A DNA stretch of 64,000 nucleotides from Actinomycetes bacterium (GCA_021831035.1 JAKBNL010000001.1:186001-250000), one strand, 5' to 3'; shown: positions 25,932 to 35,702, counted from the first letter of the stretch. Program-made: numbers and translations. Notes: generated from the letters alone by a model not told the origin.

Positions 25932-26873
25932 ATGCTGATCATCCAACGGCCCACCGTCGAGGCCCTCGGCGAGGAGACCGCCCACCGGCAGTCCTTCGCC
26001 ATCGGCCCGCTCGACCCGGGCTTCGGCCACACCCTCGGCAACTCGCTGCGTCGCACCCTGCTGTCGTCGATCCCCGGCGCGGCTGCGACGCGCGTCAAGT
26101 TCGACGTCGTGCTGCACGAGTTCGGCGTCATCGAGGGCGTGAAGGAGGACGTCCAGGACATCACCTTGAACCTGAAGGACCTGCTCGTGCGGGTCTACTC
26201 CGACGAGCCCGTCACGCTGCGCCTGGACAAGCGCGGTGAGGGCCCGGTCACCGCCGGGGACCTCTCGACGACGGCCGACGTGGAGATCCTCAACCCCGAC
26301 CTGCACCTCGCGTACCTCACCAACCCCAAGGCGGCCCTCGGCTTCGAGTTGACCGTCGAGCGGGGCAAGGGCTACGTCGGCGCCGAGTTCAACAAGGGCG
26401 CGTCGGCCATCGGGGTCATCCCCCTCGACGCCGTCTTCTCCCCGGTGCGTCGGGTGAGCTACGAGGTCGAGCCGGTGCGCGTCGAGCAGTCCAAGGACTT
26501 CGACCGCCTCGTCATCGAGGTCGAGACCGACGGCTCGATCAGCGCGCGCGAGGCGCTGGCCTCGGCCGGCAAGACCCTCGGGTCGCTCATCTCGCTCATC
26601 GCCTCGATCGACGAGGAGGCGCCGGCCCTCGAGCTCGGCGACGTGGGCAGCGCCCAGGCCGCCGCGAGCGAGCTCGACATCCGGATCGAGGAGCTGGGTC
26701 TCACCGAGCGCTCGCGCAACTGCCTGAAGCGCGCCGGCATCAACACCATCGCCCAGCTCGTGAACGCCACCGAGCGCGACCTCACCTCGATCACCAACTT
26801 CGGGGCGACGTCCCTGAAGGACGTGATGGACCGCCTCGCCGAGCGCGGTCTCGAGCTGCGTCAGGAGGACTGA
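25932..26873 (+). CDS. rpoA: RNA polymerase alpha subunit
   Basis: Scaffold of RNA polymerase assembly and activator contact. The 313-residue product has the N-terminal dimerisation domain (PLDPGFGHTLGNSLRRTLLS near residue 28), a linker, and the C-terminal domain (about 240-313) with LTERSRNCLKRAGINTIAQL, the helix-hairpin-helix that contacts UP elements. Complete and normal in length. It is followed two bases later by rplQ. Confidence 0.98.
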   Translation: MLIIQRPTVEALGEETAHRQSFAIGPLDPGFGHTLGNSLRRTLLSSIPGAAATRVKFDVVLHEFGVIEGVKEDVQDITLNLKDLLVRVYSDEPVTLRLDKRGEGPVTAGDLSTTADVEILNPDLHLAYLTNPKAALGFELTVERGKGYVGAEFNKGASAIGVIPLDAVFSPVRRVSYEVEPVRVEQSKDFDRLVIEVETDGSISAREALASAGKTLGSLISLIASIDEEAPALELGDVGSAQAAASELDIRIEELGLTERSRNCLKRAGINTIAQLVNATERDLTSITNFGATSLKDVMDRLAERGLELRQED

Positions 26874-26875
26874 CC

Positions 26876-27238
26876 GTGCGCGCCACGCCGACCAGGGGTC
26901 GCCGCTTCGGCGGCGACGCCGCCCACCAGAAGGCCATGATGGGCAACCTCGTGGCCTCGTTGATCGCGGCCGAGTCGATCGTCACCACCGAGGCCAAGGC
27001 GAAGGCCCTGCGCCCCGTGGTGGAGAAGGTCGTGACGGCGGCGAAGAACGCGCCCGAGGGCTCGGTGCACGCCCACCGGCGCGTGGTCGCCCTCATCCGG
27101 GACAAGGACATGGCCCACAAGCTCTTCACCGAGATCGCCCCGCGCTACGCGGAGCGCCCGGGGGGCTACACCCGCATCCTGAAGCTCGGACCGCGTCAGG
27201 GCGACAACGCCCCGATGGCGCGCATTGAGTTCGTCTGA
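26876..27238 (+). CDS. rplQ: 50S ribosomal protein L17
   Basis: Tunnel-exit protein. GTG 26876 gives a 120-residue product with RGRRFGGDAAHQKAMMGNL, the variant of the L17 HRxAMLRNL motif, then VTTEAKAKALRPVVEKV and the C-terminal GGYTRILKLGPRQGDNAPMA. Normal length. Confidence 0.97.
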   Translation: MRATPTRGRRFGGDAAHQKAMMGNLVASLIAAESIVTTEAKAKALRPVVEKVVTAAKNAPEGSVHAHRRVVALIRDKDMAHKLFTEIAPRYAERPGGYTRILKLGPRQGDNAPMARIEFV

Positions 27239-27254
27239 CCCAGAGCGCGCCACC

Positions 27255-28061
27255 GTGCGGTGGCGACTGGACCTGGCCTACGACGGCCGGTCCTTCCGCG
27301 GCTTCGCCTACCAGCCCCGACTCGAGACGGTGGCCGGTGCCCTGCGCGAGGTCCTCGCGCGCACGCTGCGCCTCGCCTCCGAGCCACTGATCGTGGGCGC
27401 CGGGCGCACCGACGCCGGCGTCCACGCCCTCCACCAGGTCGTGCACGTCGACCTGCCCGCCCGTCCCGGCACGCGTCGGGCCCTCGAGCCGGCGCGCCTG
27501 GTCGCCTCGCTCAACGCCCAGCTGCGCGGGCGCGTCCACGTCATCGCGGCCACCCCGGTCGAGGACTCCTTCGACGCGCGCTTCTCGGCCACCTGGCGGG
27601 CGTACCGCTACCTGGTCTGCGTCGACGGGCCCCGCCTCGACGCGCTCGACGCGCTGTGCTGGAGCGTGCGGGGCCCCCTCGACATCGCGTCGATGGACGC
27701 CGCCGCCGCCGCGACGGTCGGCTCGCACGACTTCCGCTCGTTCTGTCGGCGCGCACCGCGCACCGAGCCGGGCGACCCCATCACCCGGCTCGTCCACGAG
27801 GCGCGCTGGCGCGCCGTCACCGACCCGTTCGACCTCGCCCCCCGGGGGCACTTCGTGCGCCTCGACATCCGGGCCCAGTCGTTCTGTCACACCATGGTGC
27901 GCTCCCTCGTCTCGACGATGGTGGCGATCGGCCAGGGACGACTGGCCCCGGACACGGTCGGGCGGCGCCTCGAGGCGCCCGAGCGTGACCGCCTGCCCGC
28001 TCCGGCCCCGCCCGCGGGCCTGGCCCTGGTCGCGGTGGGCTACGACGAGGGCGCGCCGTAG
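27255..28061 (+). CDS. truA: tRNA pseudouridine(38-40) synthase
   Basis: Makes pseudouridine in the anticodon stem of tRNAs. From GTG 27255 the product is 268 residues with DLAYDGRSFRGFAYQP, the catalytic aspartate in GRTDAGVHALHQV, and late SFCHTMVRSLV typical of TruA. An in-frame TTG at 27225, inside the end of rplQ, could add ten residues; GTG is preferred because the protein then begins at the conserved first strand. The position directly after rplQ is common in Gram-positive bacteria. Confidence 0.93.
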   Translation: MRWRLDLAYDGRSFRGFAYQPRLETVAGALREVLARTLRLASEPLIVGAGRTDAGVHALHQVVHVDLPARPGTRRALEPARLVASLNAQLRGRVHVIAATPVEDSFDARFSATWRAYRYLVCVDGPRLDALDALCWSVRGPLDIASMDAAAAATVGSHDFRSFCRRAPRTEPGDPITRLVHEARWRAVTDPFDLAPRGHFVRLDIRAQSFCHTMVRSLVSTMVAIGQGRLAPDTVGRRLEAPERDRLPAPAPPAGLALVAVGYDEGAP

Positions 28062-28064
28062 GCT
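28059..28064 (+). promoter_or_regulatory. -10 box TAGGCT, leaderless promoter of the M13 peptidase
   Basis: TAGGCT overlaps the truA stop (28059-28061) and is seven bases before GTG 28072. It is an internal promoter for the peptidase within the ribosomal gene run. Confidence 0.6.
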
Positions 28065-28071
28065 GGGGCGC

Positions 28072-30036
28072 GTGACTCTCAGCGCCTTCGGGGCGATGCC
28101 CCTCGACCTCGACGGGGCCGTCCGGCCCCAGGACGACCTCTTCCGCCACGTGAACGGCCGGTGGGTCCAGACGACGCCCATCCCGCCCGACCGCGCCCGC
28201 TACGGCGCCTTCGACGAGTTGCGCGAGGCCTCCGAGCGGGCCGTGCGCGAGATCCTCGAGGCGGCCCAGACGGCCGAGGCCGGCAGCGAGCTGCGCAAGG
28301 TCGGCGACCTCTACGGCGCCTTCATGGACGAGGCGGCGGTCGAGGCCCGCGGGGCCGAGCCCCTGGCCGGGCCGCTCGCCGAGGTGGCGGCGCTCGACTC
28401 GGTGCCCGACCTCTTGCGCCTGGTGGGTCGGTGGACCCGCGAGGGGGTCGGCGGCTTCCTCGGCCTCGGGGTCGAGGCCGACGCGTTGGACCCGACGCTG
28501 AACGTGCTCTGGCTCGGCCAGGCGGGGATCTCGCTGCCCGACGAGAGCTACTACCGCGAGGAGCAGTTCGCCAGCGTGCGCGAGGCCTTCACGGGTCACG
28601 TGGAGCGGATGCTGGCGCTCGCGGGACTGTCCGACGCGACGGCGCGCGCGACCCGGGTCGTCGAGCTCGAGACGGCGGTCGCCGCCCACCACTGGGACGC
28701 GGTGCGCTGTCGCGAGGTGGAGCAGATCTACAACCCGATGGCGATCGAGGAGGTCGGGGCCCTCTTCGACGGCGCCGGCGCGGCGCGCTTCGCCGACTGG
28801 TGGGGTGAGACCGGCCTCGAGGGCCGGGCCCGGCGCACCGTCGTGACGCAGCCGAGCTTCGTCGAGGGCGTCGCGTCCCTGCTCACCGAGGAGCGCCTCG
28901 ACGCCTGGCGGGACTGGCTCGCCTACCACGTCGTGGCCGGTCACGCGCCCTACCTGTCGCGGGCCTTCGTCGAGGAGAACTTCGACTTCTACGGCCGGAC
29001 CCTCTCGGGCACGCCCGAGATCCGCGACCGCTGGAAGCGCGCCGTCAGCTTCGTCGAGGGCGTGATGGGCGAGGCGATCGGGCGCGCCTACGTGGAGCGT
29101 CACTTCCCCCCGAGCGCGAAGGCCCGCATGGACGGGCTCGTCGCCCACCTGGTCGAGGCGTACCGCGAGAGCATCACGGCGCTCGAGTGGATGGGCGAGG
29201 CCACCCGCGCCCGGGCCATCGAGAAGCTCGAGGCGTTCGAACCCCACATCGGCTTCCCGCGCCGGTGGCGCGACTACGCCGGCCTCGTCGTTAGCCGCGA
29301 CGACCTGATCGCCTCGGTGCGCGCCGCCTCGGCCTTCGCCTTCGACTACGAGGCGGACAAGCTCGAGCGCCCCGTCGACCGCGAGGAGTGGGAGATGACC
29401 CCCCAGACGGTCAACGCCTACTACCACCCCCTGCGCAACCAGATCGTCTTCCCGGCCGCGATCCTCCAGCCGCCCTTCTTCGACGAGACCCGCGACGACG
29501 CCGCCAACTACGGCGGTATCGGCGCGGTGATCGGCCACGAGATCGGCCACGGCTTCGACGACCAGGGTTCGAAGTTCGACGGCTCGGGTCGGCTCGAGAA
29601 CTGGTGGGGCGACGAGGACCGCGCGGCCTTCGAAGCGCGCACGAGCGCCCTCATCGCCCAGTACGACGGGCTCGTCCCCGCCGCGGTGCCCGACCAGCAC
29701 GTGAACGGCGCCCTCACGGTGGGCGAGAACATCGGCGACCTCGGGGGGCTCGGCATCGCCTGGAGGGCCTACCGGCTCTCCCTCGACGGCGCCGAGGCCC
29801 CGGTGATCGACGGGCTCACGGGCGCCCAGCGGTTCTTCCTCGCCTGGGCCCAGGTGTGGCGGACCCAGGCCCGGCCCGAGGAGGTGCGCCGCCTGCTCGC
29901 GATCGACCCCCACTCGCCCGGGGAGTTCCGCTGCAACCAGATCGTGCGCAACCTCGACGCCTTCTACGACGCCTTCGGGGTCGACGAGGGCGACAGGCTG
30001 TACCTGGCGCCCGAAGAGCGGGTCACCATCTGGTAG
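28072..30036 (+). CDS. M13 family zinc metallopeptidase (neprilysin/PepO-like)
   Basis: Endopeptidase that usually cleaves oligopeptides. The 654-residue product is a full-length M13 enzyme: the N-terminal domain begins DDLFRHVNGRWVQTTPIPPD, and the catalytic domain contains VNAYYHPLRNQIVFPAAI, the zinc motif HEIGH (in VIGHEIGHGFDDQG) and the third ligand region GENIGDLGG. The C-terminus DRLYLAPEERVTIW is the conserved M13 end. There is no signal peptide or membrane anchor, so it is probably cytoplasmic. Its place between truA and rplM is unusual. Confidence 0.95.
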   Translation: MTLSAFGAMPLDLDGAVRPQDDLFRHVNGRWVQTTPIPPDRARYGAFDELREASERAVREILEAAQTAEAGSELRKVGDLYGAFMDEAAVEARGAEPLAGPLAEVAALDSVPDLLRLVGRWTREGVGGFLGLGVEADALDPTLNVLWLGQAGISLPDESYYREEQFASVREAFTGHVERMLALAGLSDATARATRVVELETAVAAHHWDAVRCREVEQIYNPMAIEEVGALFDGAGAARFADWWGETGLEGRARRTVVTQPSFVEGVASLLTEERLDAWRDWLAYHVVAGHAPYLSRAFVEENFDFYGRTLSGTPEIRDRWKRAVSFVEGVMGEAIGRAYVERHFPPSAKARMDGLVAHLVEAYRESITALEWMGEATRARAIEKLEAFEPHIGFPRRWRDYAGLVVSRDDLIASVRAASAFAFDYEADKLERPVDREEWEMTPQTVNAYYHPLRNQIVFPAAILQPPFFDETRDDAANYGGIGAVIGHEIGHGFDDQGSKFDGSGRLENWWGDEDRAAFEARTSALIAQYDGLVPAAVPDQHVNGALTVGENIGDLGGLGIAWRAYRLSLDGAEAPVIDGLTGAQRFFLAWAQVWRTQARPEEVRRLLAIDPHSPGEFRCNQIVRNLDAFYDAFGVDEGDRLYLAPEERVTIW

Positions 30037-30072
30037 CCCCCGGGGGCGCCGTCGCTGGTCACGGCGGGGAAC

Positions 30073-30102
30073 TTGCCCCCGCACGGGGGAGGTCCCTAAG
30101 AT
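30073..30102 (+). promoter_or_regulatory. Promoter of rplM-rpsI
   Basis: TTGCCC (30073-30078), an 18-base spacer and TAAGAT (30097-30102) precede rplM by 41 bases. The spacer holds an inverted repeat CCCCC-GCA(C)-GGGGG. The rest of 30037-30143 has no other feature I can support. Confidence 0.55.
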
Positions 30103-30143
30103 GGAGAGTCCCGTGTCCGCCCGGACCTCGTGAAGGAAGAACC

Positions 30144-30587
30144 GTGAAGACGTACTCCCCCAAGGCCGCCGACCTGACGCGCCGCTGGCTGGTCGTCGAC
30201 GCCGAGGGCCTCGTGCTCGGGCGGCTGGCCTCGACGGTGGCCTCGCTGCTGCGCGGCAAGCACAACCCCTACTACGCCCCGCACCTCGACACCGGCGACC
30301 ACGTCATCGTGGTGAACGCCGACAAGGTCGTCGTCACCGCCAACAAGGCCGGTCAGAACTTCCACTACCGCCACTCGGGCTACCCGGGCGGCCTGCGCAA
30401 GACCTCGTGGCGGACCCTGCTCGAGGACGACCCCGTCGCGCTCGTCGAGGCGGCCGTGCGCGGGATGGTCCCGAAGAACCGCCTGGGCCGGGCCCAGATG
30501 GGCAAGCTCCACGTCTACGCCGGCCCCGACCACCCTCACGCGGCCCAGCAGCCCCAGCCCTTCGACACCTCGGCGATCCGCCGCTAA
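30144..30587 (+). CDS. rplM: 50S ribosomal protein L13
   Basis: Early 50S assembly protein. GTG 30144, after a GAAGGAAGAACC ribosome site, gives a 147-residue product with [38 protein letters not shown] and [13 protein letters not shown]. The frame is open further upstream, inside the M13 gene, but that part is not L13-like. Confidence 0.97.
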   Translation: MKTYSPKAADLTRRWLVVDAEGLVLGRLASTVASLLRGKHNPYYAPHLDTGDHVIVVNADKVVVTANKAGQNFHYRHSGYPGGLRKTSWRTLLEDDPVALVEAAVRGMVPKNRLGRAQMGKLHVYAGPDHPHAAQQPQPFDTSAIRR

Positions 30588-30595
30588 GGAGACAC

Positions 30596-30988
30596 GTGAC
30601 GACCCCGCTGACCCAGAAGACCGGACGGCGCAAGGAGGCGGTGGCCCGCGTGCGCCTGCGCCCGGGCACCGGCACCATCACGATCAACGCCCGGGCGTTC
30701 GACAACTACTTCACCTCGGCGACGCACCGCCAGATCGTCATGGAGCCCCTGCGCCTGCTCGACGCCCAGCAGACCTACGACGTGGACGCCACGATCGAGG
30801 GCGGCGGCGTGGCCGGCCAGGCCGGCGCGCTGCGCCTGGGCATCGCGCGCGCGCTCGTCGAGGTCGACGAGGGCGCGCGTCCGGCCCTCAAGAAGGCCGG
30901 CCTCCTCACGCGCGACGCGCGCAAGAAGGAGACCAAGAAGTACGGCCTGAAGAAGGCCCGCAAGGCGCCCCAGTACTCGAAGCGCTGA
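30596..30988 (+). CDS. rpsI: 30S ribosomal protein S9
   Basis: P-site protein whose C-terminal tail reaches the tRNA anticodon. GTG 30596, behind AAGGAGACAC, gives a 130-residue product with [39 protein letters not shown] and the conserved basic end [11 protein letters not shown]. The stop overlaps the glmM start (TGATG). Confidence 0.97.
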   Translation: MTTPLTQKTGRRKEAVARVRLRPGTGTITINARAFDNYFTSATHRQIVMEPLRLLDAQQTYDVDATIEGGGVAGQAGALRLGIARALVEVDEGARPALKKAGLLTRDARKKETKKYGLKKARKAPQYSKR

Positions 30989-32289
30989 TGTCGGCGCCCG
31001 TGCGCTTCGGCACGGACGGCATCCGCGGTCGGGCCGGCGAGGTCGTCACCGACGAGCTCGCCTACCGGCTCGGTCGCGCGGTCGCCACGGTCTTCTCGGT
31101 CCCGGTCTACGTCGGCTACGACACCCGCGAGAGCTCCCCGGCGCTCGCCGCGGCGGTGCTGCACGGCCTCGACGACGGCGGCGCCGAGGCGGTCAACCTG
31201 GGCTACTTCACCACCCCGGGCGTGGCGGCGATCGCCCAGGCCCGCGGGGGGGTGGGCGTCGTCGTGTCGGCCTCGCACAACCCCTACCACGACAACGGCC
31301 TGAAGGTGCTCGGACTCGGGGGGGCGAAGCTCGACCTCGCCACCGAGTCGGCCGTCGAGGGGGCCCTCGCCGCCGCCCCCGCGCACCCGCGCGGGCCCCG
31401 TGCGACCCCGCCGGTCGACGAGGCGGCGGAGGCCGAGTACGTGACCTGGCTGCGCGAGCGCGTGCCGGTCGACCTCTCGGGGCTCTCGATCGTGCTCGAC
31501 TGCGCCCACGGCGCCGCCAGCCACGTCGCCCCGGCGCTGTTCGCCGCGACCGGGGCCCGCCTCGAGGTCATCCACGACCGCCCCGACGGGCGCAACATCA
31601 ACGACCACGCCGGCTCGACCGACGTCACCGCGTTGATCGCGGCCGTCACCGAGCACGGCGCCGACCTCGGCCTCGCCCTCGACGGCGACGCCGACCGGTT
31701 GATCGCCGTCGACGACGAGGGCGCGGTGCGCGACGGGGACGACCTGCTCGTGCTCTTCGCCCTCGACCGGCGCGCGCACGGCGAGCTCGACGGTGGGATC
31801 GCCGTCACCTCGATGAGCAACCTCGGGCTGCACCGGGCCCTCGGGGCGGCCGGGGTCGGCGTGGTCGAGACCGAGGTCGGGGACCGCAACGTGCTGCTCG
31901 CCCTCGACGAGCGGGGCTGGACGATCGGCGGCGAGCAGTCGGGTCACCTGATCTTCCGCGACCTCGCCCCGACGGGCGACGGACTCCTCACCGGCCTGCT
32001 GCTCGGCGAGCTGGTGTCGCGTCGGGGACCGCTCGGCGCGCTCGCGCGCGCCGCGTGGGTGCGCGTCCCCCAGGCCCTGGTGAGCCTGCCGCGCGGGTCG
32101 GTCGACGTCGCCGAGGTCGAGGAGCTCTTCGCCCGCGAGGTCGGCCGCCACGGACTCGCCGAGGGGGAGAGCCGGCTCATCGTGCGCCTGTCGGGGACCG
32201 AGCCGGTCGTGCGCGTGATGGTCGAGGCGACCGACGCGGCCCTCGTCGAGGAGTACGTCGCGGCGCTGGCCGCGATCGCCCAGCCCTAG
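30988..32289 (+). CDS. glmM: Phosphoglucosamine mutase
   Basis: Converts glucosamine-6-phosphate to glucosamine-1-phosphate for peptidoglycan precursor synthesis. The 433-residue product has FGTDGIRGRAGE, the phospho-serine loop VVSASHNPYHDNG, the metal loop DGDADR and the C-terminal RLSGTEPVVRVMVEA. All four domains of the phosphohexomutase fold are present. It runs from rpsI by a one-base overlap. GlmS, the previous pathway step, is the next gene. Confidence 0.97.
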   Translation: MSAPVRFGTDGIRGRAGEVVTDELAYRLGRAVATVFSVPVYVGYDTRESSPALAAAVLHGLDDGGAEAVNLGYFTTPGVAAIAQARGGVGVVVSASHNPYHDNGLKVLGLGGAKLDLATESAVEGALAAAPAHPRGPRATPPVDEAAEAEYVTWLRERVPVDLSGLSIVLDCAHGAASHVAPALFAATGARLEVIHDRPDGRNINDHAGSTDVTALIAAVTEHGADLGLALDGDADRLIAVDDEGAVRDGDDLLVLFALDRRAHGELDGGIAVTSMSNLGLHRALGAAGVGVVETEVGDRNVLLALDERGWTIGGEQSGHLIFRDLAPTGDGLLTGLLLGELVSRRGPLGALARAAWVRVPQALVSLPRGSVDVAEVEELFAREVGRHGLAEGESRLIVRLSGTEPVVRVMVEATDAALVEEYVAALAAIAQP

Positions 32290-32292
32290 CGG

Positions 32293-32318
32293 CCCGGGGT
32301 CCGCCCAGGGCCCCCGGG
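32293..32318 (+). terminator. Hairpin after glmM
   Basis: CCCGGGG (32293-32299) can pair with CCCCGGG (32312-32318) across a 12-base loop just after the glmM stop. No U-tract follows. It directly abuts the -10 box of glmS. Confidence 0.4.
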
Positions 32319-32324
32319 TAGGCT
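32319..32324 (+). promoter_or_regulatory. -10 box TAGGCT, leaderless promoter of glmS
   Basis: TAGGCT, six bases (GGACCC), then ATG 32331. There is no Shine-Dalgarno sequence. The 6-base spacing is the same as at 14893, 17262 and 18315. Confidence 0.7.
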
Positions 32325-32330
32325 GGACCC

Positions 32331-34181
32331 ATGTGCGGGATCATCGGCGTGGTCGGCACGCCCGACGCGCCCGACGCCCTCGGGGCCCTGCTCGAGGGCC
32401 TGGCGCGGCTCGAGTACCGCGGCTACGACTCGGCCGGCGTGGCGCTGGTGCGCCCGGGGGAGACCTGGCGGGCCCGCACCGCCTCGGGCACCGAGTCGGT
32501 GCGGGCCCTCGTGGAGGCCTGCGCGCAGGCCCCCTCGGGGTTCGCCTCGGGCATCGGGCACACCCGGTGGGCCACCCACGGCGCCCCCGAGGCCGAGAAC
32601 GCCCACCCCCACCTCGACTGCACGGGCCACGTCGCGATCATCCACAACGGGATCATCGAGAACCACGCCGAGCTGCGCGCCGGCCTCGAGGAGCGGGGTC
32701 ACGCCTTCTCCTCGCGCACCGACTCCGAGGTGCTCGCCCATCTCATCGAGGAGGCCCGTCGCGCCGGGGCCGACCTCGTCGAGGCGATGCGCCGGAGCCT
32801 GACGAGCGTGCGCGGCGCCTTCGCCGTGGCCGCCGTCGACGCGACCGAGCCCGACGTGATCGTCGCCGCCCGCCGGGTCTCGCCGCTCATCGTGGGAACG
32901 GCCCCCGGTCGCACCTACCTCGCGAGCGACGTCCCGGCGATCCTGGACCGGGCGAGCGCCTTCTACGCCGTCGACGACGACCAGGTCGTGCGGCTCGCTC
33001 CGGCCGGCTTCAGCGCCGTCGACCTCGAGGGCGCGCCGGTGCGGCTGCGCCAGCTGGCCATCGACTGGGACCTCGAGACGGCCGAGAAGGGCGGCTTCGA
33101 GGACTTCATGACCAAGGAGATCGAAGAGCAGCCCACCGCCCTCGCCAACACCCTCTTGGACCGGCGCCGCGGGGACGGGACGATCACCTTCGACGAGCTG
33201 CGCGTCACCGACGCCGAGTTGCTCGAGGTACGCCGCGTCGTCATCGTGGCCACGGGCACCTCGCACCACGCGGCCCTCGTGGCGAAGTACGCGCTCGAGC
33301 GCTGGGCCCGGCTCACCACCGAGGTCGACATCGCCAGCGAGTACCGCTACCGCGACCCCGTGGTCGAGGTCGGCACCCTGGTGATCGGAGTCTCCCAGAG
33401 CGGGGAGACGATCGACACGATCCAGGCGGTGCGCGAGGCGCGCCGTCGCGGGGCGCGGGTGGTGGCCGTCACGAACGTCGTCGACTCCTCGCTGGCGCGC
33501 GAGGCCGACGCCGTGCTGTACACCCGTGCCGGGCTCGAGGTGTCGGTCGCCTCGACCAAGTCCTTCGTCGCCCAGGTGGCCGCCCTCGAGATGCTGGCCC
33601 TGCGCCTCGCCCAGCTGCGCGCGACGCTGCCCGCCGCCGACGTCGAGGCGCACGTGCGCGGACTGGGTGCGGTGGGGGGCCTCGTGGCCACGGCCCTGGC
33701 TCGGCGCGACGCCGTCACCGACGTCGCCAAGCAGCTGGTGGGCGCGCGCGACTTCTTCTACCTGGGGCGCCACGTCGGCCTGCCCACCGCGATGGAGGGC
33801 GCCCTCAAGCTCAAGGAGCTCACCTACGTCCACGCCGAGGGGTACCCCGGCGGCGAGCTCAAGCACGGCCCGTTGGCGCTCATCGAGCCCGGCGTCGTCG
33901 TGGTCGCGGTGGCGACCGACCCCGCGATGTACGACAAGATGCTCTCCAACCTCGCCGAGGTGAAGGCCCGGGGTGCGACGCTGGTGGTGGTGGCGACCGA
34001 CGACGACGAGACGATCGGGGCCGTCGCCGACTACGTCGTGCGCGTGCCGGCGACCGAGCCGCTCTTCTCCCCGATGGTCGACGTCGTGCCCCTGCAGCTC
34101 TTCGCCTACGCGATGGCCAGGGGCCTCGGGCGCAACGTGGACCGTCCCCGCAACCTGGCCAAGACCGTCACGGTCGAGTAG
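32331..34181 (+). CDS. glmS: Glutamine-fructose-6-phosphate aminotransferase
   Basis: Makes glucosamine-6-phosphate from fructose-6-phosphate and glutamine. The 616-residue product starts MCGIIGVVG with the N-terminal nucleophile Cys2, has the glutaminase-domain motifs RYRGYDSAGV-like YRGYDSAGV and GHTRWATHG, and two SIS isomerase domains (SQSGETIDTIQA and KELTYVHAEGYPGGELKHG). It ends in the conserved NLAKTVTVE. Complete. Its stop overlaps the acpS start. Confidence 0.97.
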   Translation: MCGIIGVVGTPDAPDALGALLEGLARLEYRGYDSAGVALVRPGETWRARTASGTESVRALVEACAQAPSGFASGIGHTRWATHGAPEAENAHPHLDCTGHVAIIHNGIIENHAELRAGLEERGHAFSSRTDSEVLAHLIEEARRAGADLVEAMRRSLTSVRGAFAVAAVDATEPDVIVAARRVSPLIVGTAPGRTYLASDVPAILDRASAFYAVDDDQVVRLAPAGFSAVDLEGAPVRLRQLAIDWDLETAEKGGFEDFMTKEIEEQPTALANTLLDRRRGDGTITFDELRVTDAELLEVRRVVIVATGTSHHAALVAKYALERWARLTTEVDIASEYRYRDPVVEVGTLVIGVSQSGETIDTIQAVREARRRGARVVAVTNVVDSSLAREADAVLYTRAGLEVSVASTKSFVAQVAALEMLALRLAQLRATLPAADVEAHVRGLGAVGGLVATALARRDAVTDVAKQLVGARDFFYLGRHVGLPTAMEGALKLKELTYVHAEGYPGGELKHGPLALIEPGVVVVAVATDPAMYDKMLSNLAEVKARGATLVVVATDDDETIGAVADYVVRVPATEPLFSPMVDVVPLQLFAYAMARGLGRNVDRPRNLAKTVTVE

Positions 34182-34552
34182 TGGCCGCGCGCGGGGTCGG
34201 GGTCGACGTCGTGGACGTGGCGCGCTTCGCGCTCGCGCTCCGCCGGCGTCCGCGCATCGTCGAGCGGCTCTTCACCGAGGGCGAGCAGCGCGACGGCCGG
34301 GGCCGCACGGAGCGCCTCGCGGCGCGCTTCGCCGCCAAAGAGGCCGTGATGAAGAGCCTCGGGGTCGGCCTCGGCTCGGTGCCGTGGCACTCGATCGAGG
34401 TGGTGAAGGAGCGCTCCGGCCAGCCCCGCATCGTGCTGCACGACGCGGCCGCCGAGCTCGCCCGGCGCCGGGGCGTCGCCGAGGTGCTGGTGTCGCTGAC
34501 CCACAGCGACCTCTCGGCGATCGCCCTCGCCGTCGCCGAGTCGGGGGAGTGA
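34181..34552 (+). CDS. acpS: Holo-[acyl-carrier-protein] synthase
   Basis: Transfers 4'-phosphopantetheine to apo-ACP. The 123-residue product has GVGVDVVDVARF (metal-binding Asp), RLAARFAAKEAVMKSLG (conserved Glu/Lys) and a C-terminal VSLTHSDLSAIALA. GTG 34181 shares the last base of the glmS stop. The alr start overlaps its stop (TGATG). Confidence 0.95.
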   Translation: MAARGVGVDVVDVARFALALRRRPRIVERLFTEGEQRDGRGRTERLAARFAAKEAVMKSLGVGLGSVPWHSIEVVKERSGQPRIVLHDAAAELARRRGVAEVLVSLTHSDLSAIALAVAESGE

Positions 34553-35700
34553 TGCCGGCCGAGGGCGTCCACCGGCCGGCCTGGGCCGAGATCAGCCGCT
34601 CGGCGCTGCGCCACAACGTCGAGGCGCTGCGCGCGGTGCTCGGCGCGACGCTTCTCTGCGCCGTGGTGAAGGCCAACGGCTACGGCCACGGGGCGACCCT
34701 CGTCGGTCCGGCCGCCCTCGAGGCGGGGGCCGATCTGCTCGCCGTGGCGATCGTCGACGAGGGCCTCGAGCTGCGCCGGGCGGGGGTCACCGCCCCGATC
34801 CTGCTGCTCGCCGAGATCCAGCCCGCGGCCCTGGACGCCGCGATGGCGAACGACCTCACCCTGACGGTGGGCTCGCTCGAGGGCGCCGAGGCGGTCGTCG
34901 CGGTGGCGACGCGGCGCGCGGCCCGGGCCCGGGTGCACCTCAAGGTCGACACCGGCATGCACCGCATGGGGGTCGACCCCGAGGAGGTCGGGCGGGTCGT
35001 CGAGGTGCTCGCGAGCCCCTACGTCGACCTCGAGGGCGTCTACACCCACTTCCCCGTGGCCGACGGCGAGGGCGGGGACGACCGCGACTTCACCGCCGCC
35101 CAGATCGGTCGGCTCGACGACGTGCTGGCCGGGCTCGCCGGGCGCGGGGTCGTCCCGCGCCAGGTGCACCTGGCCAACTCGGCCGGCGCCCTGGGCTACC
35201 CGGCGACGCGGCGCTCCCTCGCGCGCGTCGGCCTCGCCCTCTACGGCTACCTGCCGGCCCCGTGGCTCGGGGCGTCCCTCGACGAGCGGGGCGTCACGCT
35301 CGAGCCGGCCCTCACCCTGCGCGCCCAGGTGGTCGCCCGACGGCGCCTGGCGGCCGGGGAGCGACCGAGCTACGGGCGGCGACGGGCGCTGCGTCGCGAC
35401 TCGAACGTCGTGACCGTGCCCTTCGGCTACGCCGACGGCTACCCGCGGCGGCTCTTCGAGGCCGGGGCCGAGGTCCTCATCGGGGGGCGGCGCTATCCGC
35501 TGGCCGGGGTCGTGACGATGGACCAGGTCCTCGTCGACGTGGGCGACGACGAGGTCGGCCTGGGCGAGGACGTGGTGCTGCTCGGGCGCCAGGGTGACGA
35601 GGCGATCACCGCCGACGAGTGGGCCGCGCGCGCCGGCACGATCAGTTGGGAGATCCTCTGCGGGATCGGGGCGCGCGTCCCGCGGGTCCTGGTCGACTAG
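34552..35700 (+). CDS. alr: Alanine racemase
   Basis: PLP enzyme that makes D-alanine for peptidoglycan. The 382-residue product has the PLP lysine in AVVKANGYGHG (Lys40), KVDTGMHRMGVDP, the C-terminal catalytic tyrosine region SYGRR, and VTMDQVLVDVG. Complete. The neighbouring alr/tsaE/tsaB/rimI/tsaD arrangement is standard in actinobacteria. Confidence 0.96.
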   Translation: MPAEGVHRPAWAEISRSALRHNVEALRAVLGATLLCAVVKANGYGHGATLVGPAALEAGADLLAVAIVDEGLELRRAGVTAPILLLAEIQPAALDAAMANDLTLTVGSLEGAEAVVAVATRRAARARVHLKVDTGMHRMGVDPEEVGRVVEVLASPYVDLEGVYTHFPVADGEGGDDRDFTAAQIGRLDDVLAGLAGRGVVPRQVHLANSAGALGYPATRRSLARVGLALYGYLPAPWLGASLDERGVTLEPALTLRAQVVARRRLAAGERPSYGRRRALRRDSNVVTVPFGYADGYPRRLFEAGAEVLIGGRRYPLAGVVTMDQVLVDVGDDEVGLGEDVVLLGRQGDEAITADEWAARAGTISWEILCGIGARVPRVLVD

Positions 35701-35702
35701 CC